Below are positions 1 to 8,467 of a stretch of DNA of 64,000 bases, piece after piece. Source of the stretch: Kutzneria sp. CA-103260 (GTDB lineage: Bacteria; Actinomycetota; Actinomycetes; Mycobacteriales; Pseudonocardiaceae); NCBI RefSeq assembly GCF_018263855.1, contig NZ_CP073318.1, positions 7,316,001-7,380,000 of the forward strand. The letters are read 5' to 3'. The position numbers and the translations under genes were made by a program. Within the stretch, counting starts at the first letter, position 1. The number at the start of each line of letters is the position of its first letter. The notes beneath the pieces were generated by a model. The model was not told where the DNA came from and did no database searches. It saw only the letters and a program-made list of their open reading frames with translations.

Positions 1-720
1 CGCCGGTTCCGCGGCTGGGTCGGCGCCGTCATGTCGACCACGGCGTTGTCCCCCGACCACGTGGCCGAGCAGGTCGGGCAGCTCACCGCCTACCTGCGCG
101 GCCTGGTGGCGCGGCGGCGGGCCGAGCCGGCCGACGACCTGGTCAGCGCGCTGGTCTCGGTCCGGGACAACACCAATCGGCTCAGCGAGGACGAGTTGGT
201 GAACTTCGTCCGCAGCCTGCTGATCGCCGGTCAGGAGACCATGGTCAACGAGCTCGGCGACGTCGCGTACGTCCTGCTCAGCCGGCCGGAGCTGTACCGG
301 CGGCTGGCCGATGACCCCGGACTGGTGCCCGCCGCTGTGGAGGAACTGCTCCGGTTCATTCCGTTGGGCGTGGGCGACGGCTACGTGCGCATCGCCCTCG
401 CGGACGTCGAAGTGGGCGGGGTGGTGGTCCGCGAGGGCGAGGCGGTGCTGGTCTCGCTGGCGTCGGCCAACCGTGACGAGTCGGTGTTCGACCACCCGGA
501 GGCCATCGACTTCGACCGGACCGAGAATCCGCACGTGGCGTTCGGCCACGGACCGCACTTCTGTGTCGCCGCCTCGATGGCGCGGATGCAGCTGCGAGCC
601 GCGTTGCTGGCCCTGGTCACCAGGATTCCCACGCTGGCCTTGGAAGTGCCGCCCGAGGAGCTGACCTGGCGGGACGGCTCACGGGCGCGCGGCCTGACCG
701 CCCTTCCGGTGTGCTGGTAG
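1..720 (+). CDS. Cytochrome P450, C-terminal part (cut by window start)
   Basis: This is the C-terminal portion of a soluble bacterial class I P450 monooxygenase. The reading frame is open to base 1, so the true start lies upstream; the ATG at 31 is internal. Visible landmarks, in order, are the I-helix oxygen-activation motif AGQET, the K-helix ExxR (EELLR) and the heme-binding loop FGHGPHFCVAA with its proximal Cys. All are normally spaced and the gene ends with a conventional C-terminus. It needs ferredoxin and reductase partners, none of which are seen here. The substrate cannot be read from the sequence. The next gene is convergent, 51 bp away. Confidence 0.93.
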   Translation, partial: RRFRGWVGAVMSTTALSPDHVAEQVGQLTAYLRGLVARRRAEPADDLVSALVSVRDNTNRLSEDELVNFVRSLLIAGQETMVNELGDVAYVLLSRPELYRRLADDPGLVPAAVEELLRFIPLGVGDGYVRIALADVEVGGVVVREGEAVLVSLASANRDESVFDHPEAIDFDRTENPHVAFGHGPHFCVAASMARMQLRAALLALVTRIPTLALEVPPEELTWRDGSRARGLTALPVCW

Positions 721-771
721 CGCCGCATTCCCGCGTTCGCTCGGCCTCGTCAGGAGTGAGCGACATCAGGT

Positions 772-1809
772 TCAGGCGGCGTCGGGAACGACGACGACCT
801 TGCCGGCGGCGGTGCCGGACTCGGCGTAGCGAACGGCGTCGGAGATGTCCGACAGCGGGAAGACACGGGCGATGCGGGCGGTGATCACGCCGGCCGAGAG
901 CTGGGCGAACACGGCCTCCAGATCGGCCCGCAGCTGGGCGCGGTGCTTCACGGCGTTGCGCTTGCTGCCGGCCCAGATGTTGAAGAACGTGGTGGACCGG
1001 CCGTTGGGCAGCACGTTCCAGAGCAGCAGCCGGCCGATCAGCGCGAGCACCGGCAGCTTGGCGTTGCCGCTCTGGTCACGGGTCGCGGCGGTGCCGTACG
1101 ACACCAGGGAGCCGCCACGGCCGAGCATCGACCAGGAGGTCTTGATGCCGGAGCCGCCGACGTGGTCGAACACCGCGTCCACGCCGTTCGGGGCGAGCTC
1201 CCGGACCTCGGCGGCGACGTCGCCGGCCCGGTCGACGGCGATCGCGCCGAGTTCCCGCACGTAGGGCATGTGCCGCCGGGAAACGACACCGATGACCCGG
1301 GCCCCCTGGTGCCGGGCCAGCTGCACCAGCAGCGAGCCGACGCCGCCGTTGGCGCCGAGCACCACCACGGTGTCGCCCTTGCCGACCTTGGCGAAGTCCA
1401 GCATGCGGCGGGCCGTCACGCCGTTGACGATCACGGCCTCGACCTCCTCCGCGCCCAGGCCGTCCGGCACCGGGACCAGGTCGGCGACATCCGCGACCAC
1501 GCGGTCGGCCCAGCCGCCGATCTTGGACAGCGAGGCGACCCGCTGGCCGACCGCGAACCCGCGGTCCGGGTCGCTGACGGCCTCGACCTCGCCGACGAAG
1601 TCGTAGCCCGGCACGAACGGGAACGGCGGCTGGTCATAGTACTTGCCGCGGCGCATCTGCTGCTCGGCGAACGACACCCCGGTCGCCTCCATCCGCACCA
1701 GGGCCTGCCCGGCGGTGAGCGTCGGGACCTCGCGGGTCCGCAGCCGCAGGCCGCTCGGCTCGACGATTCCCGGCAGCTCGACTTCGGTGATCATTGCCGC
1801 CTCGATCAT
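772..1809 (-). CDS. NADPH:quinone reductase-like zinc-independent MDR oxidoreductase
   Basis: The gene encodes 345 aa. It is a medium-chain dehydrogenase/reductase with an N-terminal GroES-like domain (PFPFVPGYDFVGEVEAV) followed by a Rossmann nucleotide-binding motif (VVVLGANGGVGSLL). No structural-zinc cysteines are seen, as in quinone oxidoreductases. The frame stays open far upstream to 2907, but that part is antisense to the next gene. The start at 1809 is chosen because GGAGG (1815-1819) sits 5 nt before ATG and the family N-terminus begins there. It is divergent from the LAL regulator at 1975 and shares a short intergenic promoter region with it, so regulation by that protein is plausible. 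The substrate is unknown. Confidence 0.88.
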   Translation of the reverse strand: MIEAAMITEVELPGIVEPSGLRLRTREVPTLTAGQALVRMEATGVSFAEQQMRRGKYYDQPPFPFVPGYDFVGEVEAVSDPDRGFAVGQRVASLSKIGGWADRVVADVADLVPVPDGLGAEEVEAVIVNGVTARRMLDFAKVGKGDTVVVLGANGGVGSLLVQLARHQGARVIGVVSRRHMPYVRELGAIAVDRAGDVAAEVRELAPNGVDAVFDHVGGSGIKTSWSMLGRGGSLVSYGTAATRDQSGNAKLPVLALIGRLLLWNVLPNGRSTTFFNIWAGSKRNAVKHRAQLRADLEAVFAQLSAGVITARIARVFPLSDISDAVRYAESGTAAGKVVVVPDAA

Positions 1810-1974
1810 GATTGCCTCCTGGGCTTCTCGTTCGCTGATGGGACAAACGATGCCGTGGCGGCGGCCCCGGGCGCGTCGGCAAGAACTGCGTAGATCGCGT
1901 AGGTACGCGACCGAGGGCACTACCCCGTTAGAGTGACGAGTCCGCATCAGTCGACCGAAAAGGACACCGGCGCC

Positions 1975-4662
1975 ATGTCGTTCGTCGCCCGGCGGGAGGA
2001 GCTGCGCGAGCTCGGGGACCTGCTCCGCTCCGCCGCTGACGGGACCGGCGGCGCGCTGGTCGTGGCGGCCGAGGCCGGCATGGGCAAGTCCGCGCTGGTC
2101 GACGCCGCGGTCGGCGGGCTGGCCGGCTGGCAGGTCCTGCGGGCCGGCGGCACCGAGTTCGAGCGCGACCTGCCCTACGCCGGGCTGCACCAGCTCTGCA
2201 CGTCGGTGATCGAGCACCGCGCCGGGCTGCCGCCAGTCCAGCGGTCGGCGCTGGAGTCGGTGTTCGGCCTCGGTGGCGAGACCACGCCGAACCCGCTGAC
2301 CATCGGCATGGCTGTGCTGGGGCTGCTGCTCGAACTGGCCCAGGAGCAGCCGGTGTGCTGTGTGGTGGACGACATCCAGTGGATCGACGAGGGCACCCGG
2401 CAGGTACTGGGTTTCGTCGCCCGGCGGGTGGCGGCCGAGCGGATCGCCGTGGTGATCGCCGAGCGGAGCCCGGCCGCCGATCCCGCCTTCACCGACCTGC
2501 CGCATCTGCTGCTGGCCGGTCTCGGCGACGCCGACGCGCGGGCGCTGCTGAGCTCGACCGCCCGCGCCGACCTGGACGACGAGGTGCTGGAGCGGATCAT
2601 CGCCGAGGCCGGCGGGAATCCCTTGGCGCTCATGGAATTCAGCGACCGGACCGGGCCGCTGGGCCTGCCCGGGGACGACCGGCCGCGGGCCAATCTGGTG
2701 GACGCGCTGGAGGAGCAGTTCGCCCGCCGGGTGCAGGCGCTGCCGTCGGACGCCCGGTCGCTGGTGGTGCTCGCCGCCGCGGAACCGGTCGGCGACCTGG
2801 GCCTGGTGCGCCGCGCGGCCCATCTGCTCGGGCTGAACCCGGCGGAGCTGACGGCCGCGGAGGACGAGGGACTGCTCAGCCTCGGGCCCCGGCTGCGCTT
2901 CCGTCACCCGCTCGTGCGGTCAGGCGCTTACCGCTCCGCCACGCCCGCCATGCGCCGGCAGGTCCACGGCGCGTTGGCCGAAGCCACCGAGGCGTCAACC
3001 GATCCCGACCGCCGGGCCTGGCACCGGGCCCACGCCGTGGTCGACACCGACGAGGAAGTCGCCGTCGAGCTGGTCCGGTCGGCCGGGCGGGCCCAGGGCC
3101 GGGGTGGGATCGCCGCGTCGGCGGCGTTCCTCGAACGCGCGGCGCTGCTGACCCCGGACGCCGCCGACCAGGGCGCACGGCTGCTCGTCGCGGCCCGGGC
3201 CAAGCTGGATTCGGGTGCCCCGGCGGCGGCCCGTGAGCTGGTCGCGCAGGCCGAACGGCGGCCACTGGCCCCGGTGGACCGGGCCGAGGCCCGGCTGCTG
3301 CGCGCCCTGATCGAATTCCACGTCGCCCGCAGCCCCGAGGCCACCACCGCGCTCGTCGACGCCGCCGCCGACCTGCCGCCGGCGCGGGCCCGGGAGACGT
3401 ATCTGGAGGCCTTCTCCTCGTCGATGTTCGTCGACCGGCTGCCGGGGCGGCTGCGCCAGCTCGGCCTACGCATCCGTGAGCAGGCCCCGCCGTGGGAGGA
3501 CGAGCCCCGCCCGGTCGACCTGCTGTTGGAGGCTCTGCTCGACCAGATGCTGGTGCCGGTCGAGCAGGCCGCGCCCACGATGCGGCGCGCGGTGGACGCC
3601 TTCCGCACCGCCACCAGCCCGTGGTGGCTGGAGCTGGCCGTCCTGATGGCCCTCGACCTGGGCGAGGACGAAGCCGCGGCGACGCTGTCGGACCGTCAGG
3701 TGCAGCTGGCCCGCGAGCAAGGCGCGTTCGCCGTGCTGTCCCAGGCCCTGCGGATCCACGCGATCACCCGGACCATCTTCGGCCGGTACGAGGAAGCGGA
3801 CGCCAGCCTGGCCGAGGCGCGGGCGATCGACGAGGCCGCCGGCACGGTCAACATGTCGTTCGCGGAGCTCATCCTCGCCGGCTGGCGCGGCGACACCGAC
3901 CGGCACGGCGAGCTGCGATCCACCATGCGCCAACGCATCGGCCGCGACGAGGCCGTAGGCGAGCTGTACTCGACTGCCGTGCTGCGCAACGGACTCACCG
4001 ACTACCCGGCCGCGCTCGACTTTGGACTCGCCTCCCAGCAACAGGAACGGGACGGCTCCTACGTGGCCTGGAGCATCGACTCGGAGCTGGTCGAAGCGGC
4101 CGCCCGGGTCGGACGGCCGGAGGAGGCCGCCACGGCCGTGGCCCGGATCGAGGCGCTGGCTCGCACGGACCGGAGCAACTGGGCCACGGCCAAGCTCCTG
4201 CTCGCGCAGGCCCTGCTCGACCCGGCGGCGGAGAACACCGACACCCGCTACCGGGAAGCCATTGATCTGTTGGCCCAGAGCGAGGTTCGGGCCTGCTACG
4301 CGCGGGCCCGCCTGGTCTACGGCGAGTGGCTGCGCCGCGAGGCCCGCCGCGCCGAGGCCCGGGCCGAACTCCAGGCGGCGCACGAGAGTCTGACCGCCAT
4401 CGGCGCCACCGCCTTCGCCAACCGGGCCGCCCAGGAGCTCATCGCCACCGGCCAGCGACCACGCCGCGAGGGCGTCAACCCGCTCGAACTGCTCACCGCC
4501 CAGGAGCGGCTGATCGTCGGTCGGGTCAGCGGCGGCGCGACGTCCAAGGAAGTCGCCGTGGCCCTGTTCCTCAGCCCCCGCACGATCGACGCCCACCTCC
4601 GCAACATCTACCGCAAGCTGGGCATCTCCTCGCGCCGCCAGCTGCGGGAACTCGCCCTCTGA
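1975..4662 (+). CDS. Large ATP-binding LuxR-family (LAL) transcriptional regulator
   Basis: The gene encodes 895 aa. The N-terminus has an AAA/STAND ATPase with Walker A AEAGMGKSALV and Walker B-like VCCVVDDIQWID. A long helical repeat region follows, ending in a LuxR/GerE helix-turn-helix (LTAQERLIVGRVSGGATSKEVA ... RTIDAHLRNIYRKLGI, shown in two parts). LAL proteins are usually activators of neighbouring or pathway genes. The frame also offers a GTG at 1933. The ATG at 1975 is preferred because the conserved start MSFVARREEL is there, with AGGA about 11 nt upstream. It is divergent from the MDR oxidoreductase at 772-1809, which is the likely target. Confidence 0.9.
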   Translation: MSFVARREELRELGDLLRSAADGTGGALVVAAEAGMGKSALVDAAVGGLAGWQVLRAGGTEFERDLPYAGLHQLCTSVIEHRAGLPPVQRSALESVFGLGGETTPNPLTIGMAVLGLLLELAQEQPVCCVVDDIQWIDEGTRQVLGFVARRVAAERIAVVIAERSPAADPAFTDLPHLLLAGLGDADARALLSSTARADLDDEVLERIIAEAGGNPLALMEFSDRTGPLGLPGDDRPRANLVDALEEQFARRVQALPSDARSLVVLAAAEPVGDLGLVRRAAHLLGLNPAELTAAEDEGLLSLGPRLRFRHPLVRSGAYRSATPAMRRQVHGALAEATEASTDPDRRAWHRAHAVVDTDEEVAVELVRSAGRAQGRGGIAASAAFLERAALLTPDAADQGARLLVAARAKLDSGAPAAARELVAQAERRPLAPVDRAEARLLRALIEFHVARSPEATTALVDAAADLPPARARETYLEAFSSSMFVDRLPGRLRQLGLRIREQAPPWEDEPRPVDLLLEALLDQMLVPVEQAAPTMRRAVDAFRTATSPWWLELAVLMALDLGEDEAAATLSDRQVQLAREQGAFAVLSQALRIHAITRTIFGRYEEADASLAEARAIDEAAGTVNMSFAELILAGWRGDTDRHGELRSTMRQRIGRDEAVGELYSTAVLRNGLTDYPAALDFGLASQQQERDGSYVAWSIDSELVEAAARVGRPEEAATAVARIEALARTDRSNWATAKLLLAQALLDPAAENTDTRYREAIDLLAQSEVRACYARARLVYGEWLRREARRAEARAELQAAHESLTAIGATAFANRAAQELIATGQRPRREGVNPLELLTAQERLIVGRVSGGATSKEVAVALFLSPRTIDAHLRNIYRKLGISSRRQLRELAL

Positions 4663-4693
4663 GCGCGGTCGTGGTCCTGGCCATCTCCCGGCG

Positions 4694-5617
4694 CTAGCCG
4701 ATCAGCAGCACCAGCTTGCCGCGGGCATGGCCCGACCGGCTCAGCTCGACGGCCGCCCGCCAGTCCGCCAACGGGAACTTGCCAGCCACCGGGATCGAGA
4801 ACCGGCCTTCGGCGGCCAATTGCCCGTAGTCGCCGAGGACATGGGTGCTGATCGCGCCTTCGCCGCCGGGTCCGCTGAAACGCACGCCGAGTTCCTTGGC
4901 CGCGGGGAAGTCGACCACCGTCAGCACGTGTTTCGGATCGTCGGTCACGCGGACGAGTTCGGGCAGCGCATTGCTGGGCGGCGCGGTGTCGAACGCGAGG
5001 TCGACCGGGCCACCGGCCAGGGCCCGCACCCGATCCGCCATGCCGTCGCCGTAGTCGGTGACCTCGGCCCCGAGATCCCGCAGGGCCTCGGCGTACGTCT
5101 TGCCCGCGGTGGCGATCACGCGGGCCCCGCGCCGGAGGGCGATCTGCACGGCGGCGTACCCCACCGTGGTGCCAGCCGCGTGGACCAGCACGGTTTGGCC
5201 GGCGGCGACACCGAGTGCGTCCAAGCCTCGGTATGCCGTCTCCACGGCCATCGGCAGTGCGGCGGCGTCGACCGGGTCGAGCCCTGGCCGGCGTGGGAAC
5301 CAGACATCGAGCACGGCCTGCTCGGAGGCGCCGGCGCTCGGGCCGGTGAAGGGCGCGGGGCCGAACACCGGGTCGCCGAGGTCGACGCCGGTCACGCCGT
5401 CGCCGATGGCGTCGACCGTGCCGGACACCTCCAGCCCGATGCCCCGCGGCAGGTCGCCGGGGAAAAGTCCCTCGCACAGGGCCCAGTCCGCCGGGGTCAG
5501 CCCGCACGCCTGGACCGCGATGCGAATCTGGCCCGGTCCCGGGGTCGGCGGTTGGACGTCCTCGAGCCGCAGGACGTCGAGCGGGGCTCCGTGCTGGTGG
5601 AATCGAAGGGCGCGCAT
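4694..5617 (-). CDS. MDR-family NADP-dependent alkenal/quinone oxidoreductase
   Basis: The gene encodes 307 aa with a GroES-like N-terminal domain (PGQIRIAVQACGLTPADW) and a Rossmann fold with the motif VLVHAAGTTVGYAAVQIA. No zinc ligands are seen. The start at 5617 is selected by the GGGAGGAGAG ribosome-binding site just upstream. The longer in-frame form to 5656 would place translated sequence inside the TetR operators. It is divergent from the TetR gene at 5708, and both operator copies lie between the two starts, so repression by that TetR protein is the obvious reading. Such pairs commonly respond to electrophiles or xenobiotics, but the effector is not known. Confidence 0.88.
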   Translation of the reverse strand: MRALRFHQHGAPLDVLRLEDVQPPTPGPGQIRIAVQACGLTPADWALCEGLFPGDLPRGIGLEVSGTVDAIGDGVTGVDLGDPVFGPAPFTGPSAGASEQAVLDVWFPRRPGLDPVDAAALPMAVETAYRGLDALGVAAGQTVLVHAAGTTVGYAAVQIALRRGARVIATAGKTYAEALRDLGAEVTDYGDGMADRVRALAGGPVDLAFDTAPPSNALPELVRVTDDPKHVLTVVDFPAAKELGVRFSGPGGEGAISTHVLGDYGQLAAEGRFSIPVAGKFPLADWRAAVELSRSGHARGKLVLLIG

Positions 5618-5632
5618 CAGCTCTCCTCCCGA

Positions 5633-5693
5633 AGTGATGACAGCATCTGCTGTCACTCACGACGGTAGCAGAGTGATGACAGCATCTGCTGTC
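5633..5693. promoter_or_regulatory. Duplicated palindromic TetR operator in the divergent promoter
   Basis: A 22-bp sequence occurs twice as exact direct repeats (5633-5654 and 5672-5693), offset by 39 bp. Each copy contains GACAGCATCTGCTGTC, whose 7-bp arms are perfectly complementary around a 2-bp centre (5639-5654 and 5678-5693). The first copy lies just upstream of the ribosome-binding site of the minus-strand oxidoreductase. The second ends 14 bp before the TetR start and abuts a TATGCT -10-like hexamer at 5696-5701. That arrangement suggests a leaderless TetR transcript and autorepression. The repeats are seen directly; TetR binding is inferred. Confidence 0.82.
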
Positions 5694-5707
5694 GCTATGC
5701 TCGGGCC

Positions 5708-6268
5708 ATGGCGCGCTGGGAAGGCAACACCCGTCACCGGCTCGAACGAGCCGCGCTGGACCTGTTCCGGGAACAGGGCTACGACGGCACGACCGTGGCC
5801 CAGATCGCCCAGCGGGCCAACCTCACCGAGCGGTCGTTCTACCGGTGGTTCGCCGACAAGCGGGCGGTGCTGTTCGCCGACGACGAGCTGGAGCGGCACC
5901 TGCTCGCCGCCATCGACGCCGTCCCCGCCGACACCGGCGCGTTCCCCACCCTGCTGGCCGCCTTCACCACCGCCCCCGAGGTGTTCCGCCCGCGCGAGTT
6001 CCTCCTGGAGCGGGCCGCCGTCATCGCCGCCAACCCACCCCTACAGGAACGTGAGCTGATCAAGCTCGCCACCCTGTCCGAGGCCCTCACCGCCGCCCTC
6101 GTCCGCCGTGGCCACATCCCCCAGACCGCCCGGCTGGCCACCGACGCCGCCCTCGCCGTCCTCCGCCTGACCGCCGAACGCTGCCTGACCGACGAGCGCG
6201 CCGACTTCGCCCACGTCCTCGCGGCCAGCGCCGCCGACCTGGTCGCCGTCACCACCGACCGCCGCTGA
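5708..6268 (+). CDS. TetR/AcrR-family transcriptional repressor
   Basis: The gene encodes 186 aa. The N-terminal helix-turn-helix is typical (AALDLFREQGYDGTTVAQIA, then ERSFYRWFADKRAVLF), followed by a helical ligand-binding domain without recognisable ligand residues. There is no ribosome-binding site, but a TATGCT hexamer lies 6 nt before the ATG, so the message is probably leaderless. It is divergent from the MDR reductase, and two identical palindromes fill the gap. A perfect hairpin follows the stop. It very probably represses itself and the reductase. The effector is unknown. Confidence 0.92.
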   Translation: MARWEGNTRHRLERAALDLFREQGYDGTTVAQIAQRANLTERSFYRWFADKRAVLFADDELERHLLAAIDAVPADTGAFPTLLAAFTTAPEVFRPREFLLERAAVIAANPPLQERELIKLATLSEALTAALVRRGHIPQTARLATDAALAVLRLTAERCLTDERADFAHVLAASAADLVAVTTDRR

Positions 6269-6277
6269 TCCAGGTCA

Positions 6278-6305
6278 CCGGCGGGCCGAAGGGGCTGCCC
6301 GCCGG
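6278..6305. terminator. Bidirectional hairpin between convergent genes
   Basis: CCGGCGGGC (6278-6286) pairs perfectly with GCCCGCCGG (6297-6305) across a 10-nt loop. It lies between the TetR stop and the thioesterase stop, without a T-tract, as is usual in high-GC actinobacteria. Confidence 0.6.
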
Positions 6306-6335
6306 CCGGGACGTGACCCACCGTTACGTCGAGTC

Positions 6336-6770
6336 CTACTGAGCCGGCTCGGGCGGGATGCGTTCGAAGACCTCGCGGAGCTTGGCCGGGATGGCGGTCT
6401 TCTTGAACTCGCCGGGCGTGAAGGCGACGTACCGGGCCGAGGCGACGACCACCTCACGGCCGGCCACGCAGCCTCGGTAGCCGATGATCAGCGAGGTGGT
6501 GCCGATGTGCCGCCGCGAGACGGTGATCTCCAACAGGTCGTCGAACCGGGCCGGGGAGCGGTAGCTGATGGTGATCTCGGCCATCACCAGGTCGACGCCG
6601 GTGCTGGCCAGGAAGCTGAACGAGCCGGCGACGGTGCGGAACGCCTCGATGAACGCGGCCTCGAAGAACACGCCGTAGCGCGAGGCGTGCACGATGCCCT
6701 GCATATCGGTGTCCCCGGGCCGGATGCGCACTCCATGCACCAGCGGCTGTGGGTGCTGCTCGCCGTCCAT
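6336..6770 (-). CDS. Acyl-CoA thioesterase, 4HBT/hotdog family
   Basis: The gene encodes 144 aa, the usual length for a single hotdog domain. The diagnostic segment is RIRPGDTDMQGIVHASRYGV, which matches the YbgC/FadM-type pattern with the catalytic Asp near the front of the central helix; the tail is YVAFTPGEFKKTAIP. The start at 6770 is preferred over 6845 because a strong GAGGGGGAG lies just upstream and the extra 25 residues are not family-like. It probably hydrolyses an acyl-CoA in the cytoplasm; the chain type cannot be read. It is downstream of and codirectional with the envelope operon but separated by 93 bp. Confidence 0.88.
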   Translation of the reverse strand: MDGEQHPQPLVHGVRIRPGDTDMQGIVHASRYGVFFEAAFIEAFRTVAGSFSFLASTGVDLVMAEITISYRSPARFDDLLEITVSRRHIGTTSLIIGYRGCVAGREVVVASARYVAFTPGEFKKTAIPAKLREVFERIPPEPAQ

Positions 6771-6863
6771 CGGTCTCCCCCTCGATCGACCCGTGACCGA
6801 AACGTTACCCGGTGTGGCGAACCGGCCGGGGCTCGGATCGTGCACACCGGGCAGCTGGAGTTC

Positions 6864-7418
6864 TTACACCACACGGACCGTGGTGGTGCTGAAGCGGAAC
6901 TCCACGGTCGCGGCAATGACCTCCAGGTCGAGCGCCTGCCGAAGGCGGGGCACCACGTCGGCGGCCAGGGACTGCCGGATCTCCCGCAGGTCGGTGTTCG
7001 GCTCGGCGGTGACCACGACCGACAACGTTGGCGCGTCACGGGTTCCGCCGAGATCGGCGGCGGCGGACCGGACACCGGGCAGGGCGGTGACTTCGTCCTC
7101 GAAGGGCGTGATCGCGATGGTCGGCCGGTACCGCGTCGCGCCGGAATCCTCGGTGTGCTGCCAAGTGTGCGCCTTCAGGCCACGGTCGAACTGGGCCAGC
7201 AGCCAGCGCAGCGCCAGCAGGCCGAGGAGCACGCCGGCCGCCCCCACCGCGGTCGGCGTCCACGCCGGCGGCTGGCCGATGGCCGGCAGCACCGGCGAAC
7301 CCGGTTCGAGCGGCCCGATCCGCTCGAAGTGGGCGACGGTGGCGACAGCGCCCGCGGCCAGCAGCACGAGTCCGAGCAGTGCGAGCAGTGTCCGGTTCAG
7401 TCGGGAAGGACGGTTCAT
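6864..7418 (-). CDS. amaP: Alkaline shock response membrane anchor protein AmaP
   Basis: The gene encodes 184 aa. Two hydrophobic segments lie in the N-terminal third (LLALLGLVLLAAGAVATVA and AAGVLLGLLALRWLLA), followed by a cytoplasmic domain of about 110 residues. This is the AmaP layout, which anchors Asp23/Gls24 proteins at the membrane in Gram-positive bacteria. Its start overlaps the stop of the preceding gene by 4 nt (7415-7418), and a Gls24 family gene lies two cistrons upstream. The function as an envelope-stress scaffold is inferred from the family. Confidence 0.85.
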   Translation of the reverse strand: MNRPSRLNRTLLALLGLVLLAAGAVATVAHFERIGPLEPGSPVLPAIGQPPAWTPTAVGAAGVLLGLLALRWLLAQFDRGLKAHTWQHTEDSGATRYRPTIAITPFEDEVTALPGVRSAAADLGGTRDAPTLSVVVTAEPNTDLREIRQSLAADVVPRLRQALDLEVIAATVEFRFSTTTVRVV

Positions 7419-7951
7419 GCCGAGCTCCTGACCGACTTGACCTTCACGGACACCACTGGCCGTCGCTGGAGGTCGATCTCGTCCAGCACCCGATCGACCG
7501 CCGTCTGCTCGGCGTCGGCCAAGCCGTCGGTGGTGGTGCGGGTCGTCCGGACGGCGGCGACAACCTTGCGGCGTCGGCGTTTGATCCGGACCGTGCTCAC
7601 CCCGTCCACCGCGAGCGCCGTGCGGCGCAGGGCCGAACCGAGGCTGCGCCGTCCGACGCCGGCGGTGATGCCGGTGTCGTCGGAGGCAAGCGGCACAACA
7701 ACAAGCCGGCCCGGCACCAGCGCGGCCAACAACAGGATCAGCCCTACGACGCCGACCCCGACAGCGGCCGCGAGCACCACGAGATCGCCCCAGCGAACGG
7801 AATTCAGCACGCCGATGGCGTTGTCGACATCGCTCCACCGGCGCGGGTCCATCAGCACCTGCACCGACACCGTCACGGCGAACGCGCACAAGGCGAACAG
7901 TCCGATAGCGGTCAGGGCGGCCGCGAGCGAGCGGCGGGATCGGCGCTTCAC
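7415..7951 (-). CDS. DUF6286-type two-helix membrane protein
   Basis: The gene encodes 178 aa. A basic N-terminus (MKRRSRRSL) precedes one transmembrane segment and a second follows near residues 55-80 (VVLAAAVGVGVVGLILLLAA). A basic C-terminal soluble domain resembling the Gls24/AmaP alpha-beta fold comes last. It overlaps its neighbours by 4 nt on both sides (7415-7418 and 7948-7951), so it is translationally coupled to the Asp23/Gls24 gene and amaP. It is probably a partner membrane anchor of the same envelope-stress complex. The DUF assignment is from pattern and context only. Confidence 0.75.
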   Translation of the reverse strand: MKRRSRRSLAAALTAIGLFALCAFAVTVSVQVLMDPRRWSDVDNAIGVLNSVRWGDLVVLAAAVGVGVVGLILLLAALVPGRLVVVPLASDDTGITAGVGRRSLGSALRRTALAVDGVSTVRIKRRRRKVVAAVRTTRTTTDGLADAEQTAVDRVLDEIDLQRRPVVSVKVKSVRSSA

Positions 7952-8274
7952 CGCAACCTCCGGGCGGCGGTGACACCGGGCTGCATGGCCGTCACCGTGA
8001 TGTCCACACGGGACACTTCCAACCCGGTGAAGTCCTCGACCCGGCCCATCAGATGCTCCCGGGCCCGCTGCGTGGTCTGCGTGAGCGACGCCGGATAGGC
8101 GATCGCCAGGCGCACGTCGAGCGTGATCACGGCGCCGCGGACGTCGGCGGTCGCGGACGCGCCGTCGACGACGCCGTCCACCTCGGTGACCGCCTTCGCC
8201 GCCTGCCGGGACACCACACGATCGTCCACCGTGGTCCGACCGCGCTGCTCGGCGTCCGGCAGCACCGCGGTCAC
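7948..8274 (-). CDS. Asp23/Gls24-family envelope stress response protein
   Basis: The gene encodes 108 aa, a single Asp23 domain. Signature parts are DDRVVSRQAAKAVTEVDGVV and VSRVDITVTAM, matching the amyloid-like alpha-beta Gls24 fold. It is a cytoplasmic, membrane-associated protein expected to form a layer held by AmaP. It starts 4 nt inside the preceding small membrane gene (8271-8274) and ends 4 nt inside the next gene. This is tight coupling typical of this operon in actinobacteria. Confidence 0.88.
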   Translation of the reverse strand: MTAVLPDAEQRGRTTVDDRVVSRQAAKAVTEVDGVVDGASATADVRGAVITLDVRLAIAYPASLTQTTQRAREHLMGRVEDFTGLEVSRVDITVTAMQPGVTAARRLR

Positions 8275-8444
8275 CGGCCCCGACCGACGTACTGCGAGAC
8301 GTCGATCTTGCCGTCCAGGACGCGGCCGACGAACAGCCCCAGCCCGCCGAGCACCAGGACGGCCAGGAAGGCCCCGAAGCCGCCGAACGCGGCGGCGAGG
8401 CCCAGGGTCAGGCCGGTCAGCAGGCCGAGTTGGGTGGCGTTCAT
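8271..8444 (-). CDS. Small two-helix membrane protein of the Gls24 operon (DUF2273-like)
   Basis: The gene encodes 57 aa. It is almost entirely hydrophobic with Gly/Ala-rich helices (LGLLTGLTLGLAAAFGG and GAFLAVLVLGGLGLFVG) and a short polar tail. The start at 8444 is chosen because GGAGGAAGC directly precedes the ATG. Small proteins of this type sit beside Gls24 genes in many Gram-positive genomes. A role in membrane attachment is inferred from that association. Confidence 0.75.
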   Translation of the reverse strand: MNATQLGLLTGLTLGLAAAFGGFGAFLAVLVLGGLGLFVGRVLDGKIDVSQYVGRGR

Positions 8445-8467
8445 GCTTCCTCCTGGCGGGGCCGGAC

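Noticed and set aside
772..2907. A 711-aa minus-strand ORF covering the oxidoreductase and beyond
   Set aside because: Only the part to 1809 is family-like and has a ribosome-binding site; the rest is antisense to the LAL regulator.
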